DNA of 64,000 nucleotides from contig NC_080581.1 of NCBI RefSeq assembly GCF_029962835.1, positions 25,124,001 to 25,188,000 of the forward strand, read 5' to 3'. The DNA comes from Magnolia sinica (Eukaryota; Streptophyta; Magnoliopsida; Magnoliales; Magnoliaceae). Positions 39,301 through 51,724 of this stretch are shown here, one piece after another. A program made the translations under genes and the position numbers. The notes below the pieces were generated by a model. It had not been told where the DNA came from and searched no databases. It saw only the letters and a list, made by a program, of their open reading frames with translations. Position 1 is the stretch's first letter. Every line of letters begins with the position of its first letter.

Positions 39301-42300
39301 CATCCACAAATTGAACATGGTTGACCTACGAGGAACATTAGGAACGAAAAAGCCTTGAAACGGACCCACAAATAGACTAACCTTTGGATAACATGCATCT
39401 GCAACTTAAAGCTTTGAAGAGGCCAGAAGGAGATCCATTGATGAGTATAGAAAATTTGGCGGATGGAACACGAGCCTTAATCTAGCTCCCCCACCTATCC
39501 CACAATTGATTCTGCCTAGCATATAGTCCAGAAGCACCAAATAACATGATCAAATGCTTTCTAAGTCTAGCTTACATAAGATTCCTTGCAAACCCACTCA
39601 GTGACATGAATCCAAACATTCATGAGCCATCAAGGCGCTGTCAAGGATCTAATGCCTAGTGATGAAAGCACTCTAAAACAGGGAGATGACCTTAAGAAGG
39701 ACAACTCTTAATCATTGTCTTAAAAGCTTGGCTTAGATTTTGTTAGGGCTTCCGATTGGACTGATAAGTCTAAATTCCTTAAGGCTAATAGGCAACAACA
39801 CCTTCAAACTTCGGGATGAGGATAAGAAAGGAACAACCAAGATCAAAAGGAAATCGGTCGGATTCAAAGAATTCAAAAACAAAGCCTACCAAGTCTGATT
39901 TATCAATCCCTAGAAAATCTGGAAAAAAAAAACCGGAGGATATCCGTCCGCTCCCAGGGCCTTATACTTGGCAAGACTCACAACAGCATCCTTTGACTTC
40001 CTCCTCCCGAAGAGGCAAATCGAGAGAATCAACCTCCTCCAATGAGATGCGATGAAAGGCCAAGTTATCTTGAGTTGGCGTCACACAGGCTTATTTAGTC
40101 AACAAAACAAATTTGAGAAGAAGTTGATGGCAGAAGAAATAGAATCCTTGTCTTCTATCTTTGAACTATCCACCAAGAGGAAATGCAATTGGACCCGCCT
40201 CTAGCACTGGCTATTTCATGAAAAAACTGTGTTTTTTCTCCTCCTTTAGCTAGATTGCCCGAGAGCATTGGTGCCACTTGATTTCCTCCTTGAGCCTAGA
40301 ATTATAGGCAGCAGCGACCTCATCTTTGAGAGATTTATCTAAATTGAAGAGCAGCGCAACTTCCTCTTTGATATCGAAGGCTTGTATCTTTTGCAGAATA
40401 GAGACCCCCTCCAATTCTCTTTGCCCGAACACCTCTTTGTGCCAACTCTTGAGCTTAGATTTGAGCAGCTTCAATTTCTGAAAAAGCCTGAAACCAACGC
40501 CACCTAAAACTTCAAAAGAAGACCACATGGATGAGACCATAGCCTAGAAATCATCCACTTCAAGCCACGCTAGCTCAAACCAGTACGGCTTAAGACCCCA
40601 ATTGACCTCATCCAATTCCAGAAGCACAGGGCAATGAAAGAAAAAAAGAAAAGAAAAAAAAGGGACTTATGGAGACCCCTCTGGCAAGCAAATGGGAATC
40701 TAAGCACCCACTCGGGAGAGACCAAGAACTTGTCCAACCTAGGCATAGCAAGCCTCGCTTACCCATTTGACCAAGTGAATTTGACTCCTCCCATAGGAAG
40801 GTCTACTGGATTGTGCTTAATCACCCAATTAGAGAAACTTTGCATGGTACGATAACAAGTTTTCCCTAGAACTTCTCGTGGGCAAACCAGACCATGTTGA
40901 AGTCCCCGCCAAAACACTGGAGTTGCCATCTACTGACCACAGCAGACTACTCGTTCCAACACAACTAACAAAGGGCTGGGAGATTAGGCCCACAGACTCC
41001 GGAAAAGACCCAACAAAAACCAGAAGACACTTCCCGAAATCTTCAATGGCCTTCAACGGCTCTTCCTCGTTGTTCATACGAACAAAGGCAAATCCTCTAA
41101 TAATAGCAAATCCTTTTACCTTAGGGATGATAACCTCCCTGATAGTGCCAAAATGGCTGAAGACCTTGGAGAAATAAAGTTCCATCGCTCCTCTGGGAAT
41201 CCATCAATGTAGACCATGGAGAGCTCCCTCGGCAACCTGGACAGGGCTCTCCTTCTATGCTTTTGCTTCCGTCCTTTCCAAGCCAGAATCTAGACCCCCA
41301 CCATCTCTTTTGCTTCCGTCAACAAAGATAGTGTCGTCCTGGGAGTCAAGAACTTCTTTCCCTTTACCTAAATCTCTTCTCTTGATTTCTAAAGCATTCC
41401 ACCCATTAGAAGACTCGTTTGCTCTATCTACCCCACCCTTTCCACTGCCTTCACCACGAAAGCTCCTTTGATTGCTTTGATTACCCCTAAAGTAGGTAGA
41501 ATCATCAAAAAGACCTTTGTGCCTTGGAGATCTTTCCCTCGATCTCATAGGGAGATGAGATTAGGAGCGATGCGAGTGTCTCAAGAAAAAACATCAGGCC
41601 TTGCTCAAAGTTGATGGCTCACTAGCTTCATTGGTGATGATTTTTCTTGCCTTCTTGCTGCTATCCATTCGCTTTTCAACATTGGTGGTGAATTATCACC
41701 ATAGTCTAGCCCTCAAAAGTGATTGTTCCCACCAAAGCAAAATATAATGAAATATTGAATCAAAGTAGCGAACACCATTATTTAATATCAAGACTACCTC
41801 AGTTACCGATACCTACGAGGAAAAAAGCAACTTGCCGATGATTCTTATCAGAAGCTAGTTGTGCCGGAGTAAAGCCTGTGCTGTCTGTTACTGTCAAGTC
41901 TTCTTTCTTTCCTGCCTGAACTAGCACTGTACATGCCTCCAGGTTCCCCCTGATAGCAGCCCAATGGAGAGGAGTACAACCTAATAATATACAGGTAGAA
42001 ACAAGTGTGAGGAATAACACTGCCTATAAGAAATTACTGAACTGTCATTAAAAAACAACATTTTCTTCTTGAAGCTCAGATAAAAGTAAAGCAAAAGGCA
42101 CATTTGCGGAGAAATGGATAAAGCTAGATTACCTTCTTTATCTTGCCGCCCCCTATAAGCATCAAGAAATAATAAAAGACGTATACAATCAGCAAAACCT
42201 TTGTATGCAGCCCTACAAGCTCAGGAAATTAACAAAACAGAGGATCATTTAACCTTCTGAGAGAGAACAAGTCTTAAAATTTTCAAAGGCCAAGCTGAAG

Positions 42301-45300
42301 AAAGGTTGAAAGAATTATACTCTAATTAAGATCTTTGAATAGCAAGAAATGATGATCAAACAAGAGAGCTGATGCCAACATGAAAAAACATTGAAACAGA
42401 ACTCTTCCCATAGCCTTTTCATCATAAGCCTAAAGAAACCAGGCCATTGACTTCATGCATTCGATGGAAAAACAAATGTTTCAGAGAATGGAAAACAGAA
42501 ATTGCAAACACGGAGACAAGATATGTACCAATGAAGAGGGCTTCTTCCATCATTATCAGGCAAATCTGGATCAGCATTCCACTTTGTAACAACATGATAG
42601 AGAAAAGCTGTCTGACCATACTGTGCTGCAACATGAGTCATCTGCAATCAAGTGAGATTTGATCAAAAGAACTTCGAAGGAACAACTTCTTCGTAGGTAC
42701 ATTTGGCAGTGGAAATACCAAGATTTGACGGTGGCGGCAATATGAATATGAAAATAAGCAGAAAATAATTGTACTAAAACATCAGAAGATGCATCCCACT
42801 CTACCAATGACCAAGGCATAAATGATTGATGATATGACAACCTCAGCATCATCATCTTGGACTCCAATCAGCAAGCCAGGATGTCTGGCTACAGGCTAGC
42901 CTATCTCAAAGATCTTGGCACTCCATTTATGTGTTGGTCGTGGCATCCACATCAGTCTCACTAGGTTCGAGCAAATTTGACCTCTAGTCTCAATCAGCAT
43001 CTTCACTCTATGATCACCCACACGTGGTACCAAATTCTTGATGTGAAAAACACCCGACATGTTCATTCATGTGAGTGACTAGGTACACATATGACATAAT
43101 TAACAGGCATCATCTTTAGGGGCTAGGGCAATCTTAGACGGTCCAATTTTCCACTCTCCAGTCGGAAAACAGCCTTTGCTTAACACTGCCCACAGGCAAT
43201 CACAATCGCAGAATACAACCCTTTGAAGATCTTGACCCAATATTACTCCAACATTTTGGAGAGGAGGATCAACATTTTCCCCATCTTTGCAATCAGAACA
43301 GATCATCACAAAAAGAAATACTGTCCACATCAAAGAGTTTTCTTGGCCAAAGGAAAATATCGCCTTCTCCCTGACTACACTTAGGTGCTAGTACCTCCCT
43401 CATCAGGCTAAGAACGACTTTGGTGCCTTCTTTACTGAACATGTACATGTTCTCATGGCAATCACAAATTGTAGTGCTTAAGATCTTATTGTCATGAATG
43501 TCCCACAATTAAGGATGAAATGTGTCCATTGCAACTATGTTGCACCAAACATCATCAAAATGAGTTTATTAGAAAACAAAACCAAGCATCTAGACACAAT
43601 TACCTCATTTCCCTTGTCGAGCAGCTGAGGGTGGAAAGCATCTTGCACCCATGGATACTTTTTTAGTGTGGGCAATTCATTGTCTTTTAACAACTCTCCA
43701 AGGGAGAGCATGAGGTGTTCAAAAGAGTTCTAATATTCCTTTGCTGTCGCTAGTGATTATGTTTTCTTGTCAGTTCTCTTATATTTCTTTCTTTTTTATC
43801 GATAATGCAATAAAACATTGGACTATTTCTCAATTTTGTGTGTCATCCTTGTGCACAGGGGCCATGATCATCTTCTATGTATCTTTTTTTTATGGTTCTC
43901 CTTTTCTTCTAGGGATGACGTTATGTGTTAGTTCTCTCCTGCTAATCCTTCACACATCGCTTCTTCTTAAAGAACCCATACTCATCAAAAGAGGAAAGTA
44001 TGAGTTAATTAATGTCAACCAGTTTTCTCTCAGGTACCTGGTACTTTATTCCATTGTTGCTGATGTTAACGAACTCATACCAAAAGAGGAAACTATAAGT
44101 TACTTAAACATCAAAAGGTCGTCTCCTTGGTACCTGGTACTTCTCTTTATTCTACCCAATCTTGTTTCTAAGTTCATCTGGCTTTCCCATCTCTTTAATC
44201 TTCATATCACTCAAGTCTCCTTCTGCTTCACCTTCATATAGTATTTCTCCACCTGTCCAACATCATTGTTCCTTCGAGTATGGAAGGTGCCATGATGTTA
44301 TCCAAAGGTGGAAAGAGGCAACCATCGATGAAATGAAAGTTTTGGAAAAGAACTTTGGAGTTGGTAACACTACTAAGGAAAACTTTGTTGTAAGGTGCAT
44401 GTGGGTGTAGTTTGTGAAGAATTAACCAGAGGGTAATATTGAGAGCTATAAAACTAGGTTGGAAATAAAGGATTTACTGAAACGTATGGAGTGGATTATC
44501 TAGACATTTTGCTTCTATTATAAATTAAACAGTGCGCATTCCTTCCCTTGCAGCCAACAATTTGTGGGCACTACATCAGCTTGACAGAAGAATCATGTAT
44601 GATAACACCTCCAGATTTTTACCCCACCTAAAATTGAAGTGCAAAAGGAATACAAGTTGAGAATGGCCATTTATGATCTTTCGTAGTCTCTGCGTGCATG
44701 GTTCAACGAGTTTAGGAAAGCCATGTTAAAATAAGATTTTAACATTAGTGTTGACATACAATGTTCATTAAAAGGGAGGAAAGAACAATTGTTCCCATTG
44801 TTTATGTTGATGACATTGTGACACAAATGATAATCTGGAAGATAGATAGGGGCATAAGAATGATCTCGGGAAGGTCTATGATATTAAGAGCATGTTTGGA
44901 TTATGGATAAACTAGGGGAAAGCATTCAGTTTACATTGCATGTTTGCACGCACTTGGGTAGCAAAGGATGCCACAGGAAATGTTTGCCTTTGCCTTTCCC
45001 ACCTCAACAAGGGAGTAGAACCTTTTCTCCGAAAAATCAAACGGTGGCAAAAGAAGTTTCCCTCTCACGTGGCATTTTAAATAGCAAAATTGGAGGGAAA
45101 TGAGGTTTCTAATTGTGGGAGGCTTCCCTTGGGATTGCAATCCAAACACTGGAAAATGCAAAGGAAAAGCATTATCCATGACTTTTCGAATGCGAAACAA
45201 ACAACTGCAAACCGTTTCCTTCCCCTAGTGCTGATGTCAGTTTACCATCTGCTTAAGTCATCATTTTTCTTTCCTTCGCATTCCCCTGGTTCACCCCCAA

Positions 45301-48300
45301 TCCAAAAACACCCTAAATGTTTGGACCTGTTGAGATATTTTCTTGCTATTTAAGTTTCTAGATGAAAGCAGGGAATTTTCATCTCAGGAAGTATGTTATG
45401 GATCTCCATAGAAAGACAGGGAAGTAAGGGTCGAAATCCATTGAAACCCTAATTGGGCCAAGCCACTGCTTTCATGTAGATAGTGTTGAGGTTCTTAAAG
45501 ACGTTAACATTTATCAGAGGATGGTTGGGAACTTACAAATCATACAGCTACACGTCTTGATATTGCTTGTGATGTGAGAGTGGATGGTTGGGAACTCAAA
45601 AATAACAAATCTTACAACTACACGTCTTGACATTGCTTATGATGTGAGAGTCGTAAGACAATTTCTGCATGAGCCCTGAACCACTCGTCTTGATGGTATG
45701 TACCTGTTCCTTAAGTAATAGTATTTGAAGTCATCTCTTTGGAGGGGGTATGGAATCTTATCAAGAAGAATGGGTATATGATGAACATAGATGCATATTG
45801 CGCAATATCTAAAACAAGTAGCAGGTCACTTTTGGGTATTGTACGTGAGGGTTGTAACCTTGTAACATAGAAAGGCAAGGCTGAATATTATGCTATGACC
45901 AAGGTATGCCAAATGGTTATCTAACGGCCATTACGTAATGGTAACAGTGGTAATTGTTATGCGTTAGGGGGCTGAAACGGCTTTTAAAAAAAACCTAACT
46001 TGCTTTTGTTAAGTGCTCTTACAGAACAGATGAATTGATATGTTACCTTCTTTCCTTCTCATGATGTTGTTCAGTTACCTTCAGTCCTTCATGTTCCATC
46101 GTTTCCTAATAAGTTGCTTTCGGTAAGTGCTCTTACAAAACAAATGAATTGATGCGTTGCCTTCTTCCCTTCTCATTGTTTTATTCAGGATCTAAAACGA
46201 GGGGGAAGATTGATGGTGGACGTGAAGCTCAAGACTGCATCTGCTTGACGTTGGTGCTTTTGGAGTAAATGGTTGTTTGACAGGTGATACCCCTACTACT
46301 TGCATCTTAGAGTTAATGTCGAGTAACAATGAGCTTGTAGAGTTTTGGAGCACACACGTGGGTGATATGTATGTTAGGTCTCTTAGGTTTTTGTTTCCAA
46401 ATAAATTTTATGAGAATGTTAGTTAGCAGTGTGATATTTGTCAGTTGTCCAAACCTTGTCGAACCACTTATTCTGTTAGTGAGAATAAAAGCATGGCCTT
46501 TTTTCATTTGATCCATTCCGATGTGTGCGGGCTTGCACAGTTACTTTGATTTCTGGTTATAAATATTTTACCTTGTTTATTGATGATTATTCCCATTTCA
46601 GTTAGATATACCTCATGAAGAATAGAAGTGAAGTACCGTCAATTGTAAAAATGTTTTTTTTTTAAGGGTAATGGAAATTTATTAAAGGCCCACTGGCAAT
46701 AGCTAGCAAGAGAAGAATACGAGGGGGAACGAAGCCCCAAGAAAACAAAAATGAACAAGAGGAATCAAAGGAAGCTATCTGTCAAAGCTTTTAAGGATGG
46801 AAGCCCATTTGAAAATAAGAGCCTTCACAAATGAAATCATTGTCTCAACCAAGTGAGAAGAATTGTTGAAGCAATGCTTAATCCTCTCATTCCATGTCAC
46901 CAAGCAAACCACCGAAAGAGTCATGTGCCATAGGGCTCTTTTAAACCCATACCTCCACCATGCCACACCCATAGGAGATCTCTTACGTTACTTGGCATAA
47001 CCCATGCCGAGTTAAAGGAGGATAAGAAATGAAACCACAACTTGTTCGTGAAAGAGAGGAAGATGAAGAGATGATCAACAAACTCCGCTGCTTGCTCATA
47101 AAAATAACATCCATTCGGGATGACCATGGACCGCTTTTGCAAGTTGTCAATTGCTAGAACTTTCTTCCTCCTTACCAACCAAGTGAAAGCCGCTACTTTG
47201 GGGGAACATTGTGATGCCAAAAGTGGTAGGCGTGGCCATTGTCAACACCTGAATTTTCATGAGTGCTCTAGAGAAACGGCATATATGTTCTTATAGAAAG
47301 CGGCCCCACTTCCACACTTATGTAGGTGAATTCCATCAAGTATACACAGTAACTGGATACACCACCACATTTGGTTATGGATTCATAGAGAGTTCAAAAA
47401 CTCATCCTCTCACACATTGTCACTTGCACTGCCTACACCATAGGGAGGGGCAAGTTCTCTGCAGTGCTTAACAATCACGGTGAATAGATATAGCAGACAC
47501 AGGTTTTGGCCACAAAAGCATATCTATTAACAAATTTTTAAGCCATTCAGCTTCTGATCATGCCTTTTCTAAGGTGACAAACTCGGATTCCATAGTCGAC
47601 CGAGCAATGAAAGTCTATTTAGTACACTTCCAAGATATTGCACTTCCACCAAAGGTGAAAACATATCCACTTGTGGGTTTCATTTCATATGAATCAGTGA
47701 TCCAATTGGCATCACTATATCCTTCTAACACATGAGGACAACCTGCATAATGAATACCATATGCAACAGTACATTTCAAATATTTCAATATTCTATTCAA
47801 TGCATTCCAATGATCATACCCTGGATTATGTGTATATCTACTTAGCCTACTTAATATAAATGCAATATCAGGTCAAGTGCAGTTCATCAGATACATTAGG
47901 CTACTAATTACTTGAGAATATTCAAATCGAGATACACTACTTCATGTATTCTTTTTTAAATGCACAGTATGATCATAAGGTGTACTAACAGGTAAGCAGT
48001 CAAAGTGATCAAACCTTTTTAATATTTTCTCAACGTAATGAGATTGAGACAGAGTAACGCTATCATTTTTTCTGATTACCTAAATACCTAATATTATACT
48101 TGTTTTTCTTAAGTCTTTCATATCAAAGTTAGAAGACATGAGTTTCTTAGTCGAATTAACTAACTTAACATTTGTTCCAAAGTTAAGCATATCATCTACA
48201 TATAAGAAAATTACGACACCATCATTACCAGAGAATTTGCTACATACACATCCCTATCCACATCTTTTACTAGATATCCATTTGACCTTAAAACATTGTC

Positions 48301-49951
48301 AATTTTCTCATTCCATTGCTTAGGAGTTTGTTTTAAACCGTACAAGGACTTGATTAATCTACATACTTTATTTTTCTTTCTTGGAATTATATAGCATTCA
48401 GGTTTCTCTATGTAGATTTCTTCTTCTAACTCTCTATTTAAAAACGATGCTTTAACATCCATTTAATATACTACTAGCTTGTATATAGATGTTATTGCAA
48501 CTAATACCCTGATCGTTGTAATTCTAGTTACAAGTGAATAGGTATCAAAGCAATCATATCATTCTTTTTGTCTAAAACATTTTTGCGACCAATCTAGCTT
48601 TAAACTTATCTATAAACCCATTTGGTTTAAGTTTCTTTTTTAAACACCCACTTACACCCTATAGGCTTGTTCCTAGGAGAAATGTCTACGAGTTCCCAAG
48701 TGTTGTTTGATATGATCGATTCTAATTCATCGTTTATAGCTACTCTCTAGAAATAAGCATCAGGAGAGCTAATGGTTGATCTCCTTTCGAGCTCTCATTC
48801 TCCTTCTAGGTTCTAGTTCTACTTCACTATTCACATTTATGCTTCCACTAGTTGAAGCAACATCAAACCCACTAATTTCTTTTATTTTTATAGATCTAGT
48901 CTTCATAGGAAAGACATTTTCAAGAAACTTTGCATCTCTAGCTTTTATAATAGTATTTAGATTTAGAAGGTTATACTTTGATTTCAAACTAGGAACCTAT
49001 ATGTTGCATTGTTTTCTGCATATCCTATAAATACGTGATCAGTTGTCTTAGGACCTAGTTTCCCTTTCTTGGTTTCGGATAACCCTACTTTAGCCAGACA
49101 CCCCTACACTATAAGATATTTATAATTAAGAGTGTGATTTTTCCACAGTTCATATTGTATCTTACCAGTTTTCTTATGAAGTATCCTCTTTTGTATATAA
49201 CATGCAGATAGTATGGCTTCTCCTCACATATTAGAAGGTAAACCAAAACTGTTTAACATAGTGTTCATCATTTCTTCCAAATGTCGAATAAAATGTCTAT
49301 TGCTTCCAAATATTGAATAAGATGTTACCCAATGAGGTTCGGGCGAATGGTCTTCACCATAGGTTTGCTCCCTATAAGTGAGGATTCGATTCCCCTCCTT
49401 GGCTTTACCCGATACACGTGGTTGTGGGTGATTGCGTGTATCCGCAGGGATTGGTTTCACTTCAAAAAAAGAGGTGGGAACACCCCGTGTCTTCGGAAAA
49501 AAAAAAATTTATTAAATAAGATGCCGACTGTTTCCAACAATTGAATATATAGTTTCAAAATTGTTGAAAATAATGTGTTGAAAACAATAGATAATATTCG
49601 GAAAAACAGAAAATTAAATAATAAAGTAAGAAAAGATTACTTATTTGTTTGAGTCGAGACACTTGGCTTGAAACCAAATTTGTCCTCCTTGGACCGCGTC
49701 CCAAGTGCAACAGGAATCTTGGACTGTTGGCCTCCAGGAAACAACAACTATTACCCGGTCCCAACAATGCACTCGTTGTACACGGGCTTAAACCAACGTG
49801 CAAAACTTAGCCGAAGCGAGTTGGTTGACTCGGCAGCAAACTCAGTTGGTAAAACAACAATGAATCAAGAATGAATTTTGAAGAATCAGAGACAAATTTT
49901 GAAGAACCAGAGAGAAATCGTTGGTTTTTTAATGAATGAATTTGGAAAAGG

Positions 49952-49986
<35 letters not shown>

Positions 49987-51122
49987 ACAATTAGGTGCTT
50001 AAAACACCATTTCAAATGGGTTAGGTTCGTTGGGTTTGAACCCAACTGATGCAACCACCCGAACAGACGCGTCCTTGGTTTGAAATTCGCGCAAAATCGA
50101 CAAGTGTGAGTATAACTCGCGGAGTAGGAACAAAACCGTTAGTACGAGTATACTCTCAGTCCTCACATAGACCCAGACGCGGCACAGCGCGCGCACGTAT
50201 GGTCAATGGCATAGATTCGAGCTATGCCCCTGAGAAGGGGCTCAAGCCCCATGCAAAATTTATCTCTTACATACTTGGGTTTTTCTTTGATCTTTTCCGA
50301 TGTGGGACAAGAAATACACTAAAAACAAAATACTTTAAAAAACATGAAGGGAAAATTTTGAATTTTGAAACAAAATTATTTTAAAAAACCTTTTAAAATA
50401 GAGAAGGCCCACTGTGATGGAAGCAAGACATCCAATATGTCCATTGCATGCATGCTTTGATGCTCCCCTAAGGCCCAAAAAAAATCGAGTCATTTTTATG
50501 TGATTCACATATTTTGGTAGGATCTACTGCCCCAAGCTCTATGTGGTATGAATACCTATTTAAGACATTGTAAACACTTTACAAGTTAGCCAACACATAA
50601 TCTGTTTACCTGTAAACAGATTACCACTTAAAAGCTAAACAGAATAGCACGTAAACAGTTTACACCTGAAACTCTTTCTAGGCGCAAAGTGTTTACAACT
50701 TAAAACTTTACAGGCATCCAAACAACCCTCAAGGCAACTTATGCTTTTTTACACCTAATTCAACTTCTCTGCTTTCTATCTTCCGAAAACCCTATGACAC
50801 AACTCTTTGCACCATTGGTGCTCCACAAGGTGAAATCAAGACTTCTCAAAAAGCAAGACAAGTTAGGATTTCAAAGAGACAAACAAGACATAGTAGCATG
50901 GTATTTGACCACTTAATATACTCTATCTACAAGTCATATGAACCAGTAAAACTTCTCAGGAAGCAAAGACGTCATGTAATCCAAAAGAGACAATCAGCCA
51001 ACTTAAGAGCACTGTATCTCTGATAAATATAATACGAGTAGCTAATGGCTATTTTTTCCCTCACAATTAGTTTTAGGTATTTAGACAATTTAATATATAA
51101 ATATGTGTGCACTCGCTTAACA

Positions 51123-51174
<52 letters not shown>

Positions 51175-51667
51175 ATACTTTATTCTCCATACAAATTCCT
51201 ATAGTGCAATCACATCAAGAAACTACAGTTGATAATTTATAATTGTCATGATATGGAATTCTGTCAACAAACAACCTTAAATTGTTACACCTAACCAAAA
51301 GATTTTAATGATTAAAAAGAGTTGACAGACCAGTAAAAAGAAAGAAACCAACCTGATATCCGTATGAATCAGCAGCATTCACCCTAGCACCCTCCTGAAG
51401 TAAAAGCTCCACAACCTGAACTGCACCACGCACAGCACTCCAATGCAGTGCTGTCTGACCTGTAAGGTCAGCCGCATTTACATCTCCCCCATGCTGCCAA
51501 AATACATCGACTTTTTTCAAAATATATAATATATATACTACATTAAAATTTCCACCATTCATTCTTGTGAGAGACTGTTTGCACCCAAGCTTTATAAACT
51601 GCATACACCCATGTACTATTTCAACTTCGAATACAAAAATGGGTGTACGAAAATCATATAGGATAAG

Positions 51668-51724
<57 letters not shown>

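Larger units (their letters stand above)
44281..45905 (+). pseudogene. Copia RT/RNase H remnant
   Basis: Broken frames follow copia [21 protein letters not shown], a [14 protein letters not shown] stretch, a HQLD-like position and LIVYVDDIV ([10 protein letters not shown] near 44800). After a MITE the LRYFLAI motif resumes (about 45330), then [20 protein letters not shown], and an RNase H remnant ([24 protein letters not shown], 45830-45905). Confidence 0.75.

Noticed and set aside
40878..41177. 99-codon plus-strand frame
   Set aside because: It is antisense to the RRM-like and endonuclease regions of the LINE at 37695-41570.
43741..44241. 166-codon hydrophobic plus-strand frame, resembling a membrane protein
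   Set aside because: It overlaps the U6 pseudogene in antisense and a local duplication; hydrophobicity comes from T-rich sequence and no family is recognised.
46655..47232. Target-site duplication for the third LINE
   Set aside because: The left flank GTCAATTGTAAAAATG has no convincing match near 47232.
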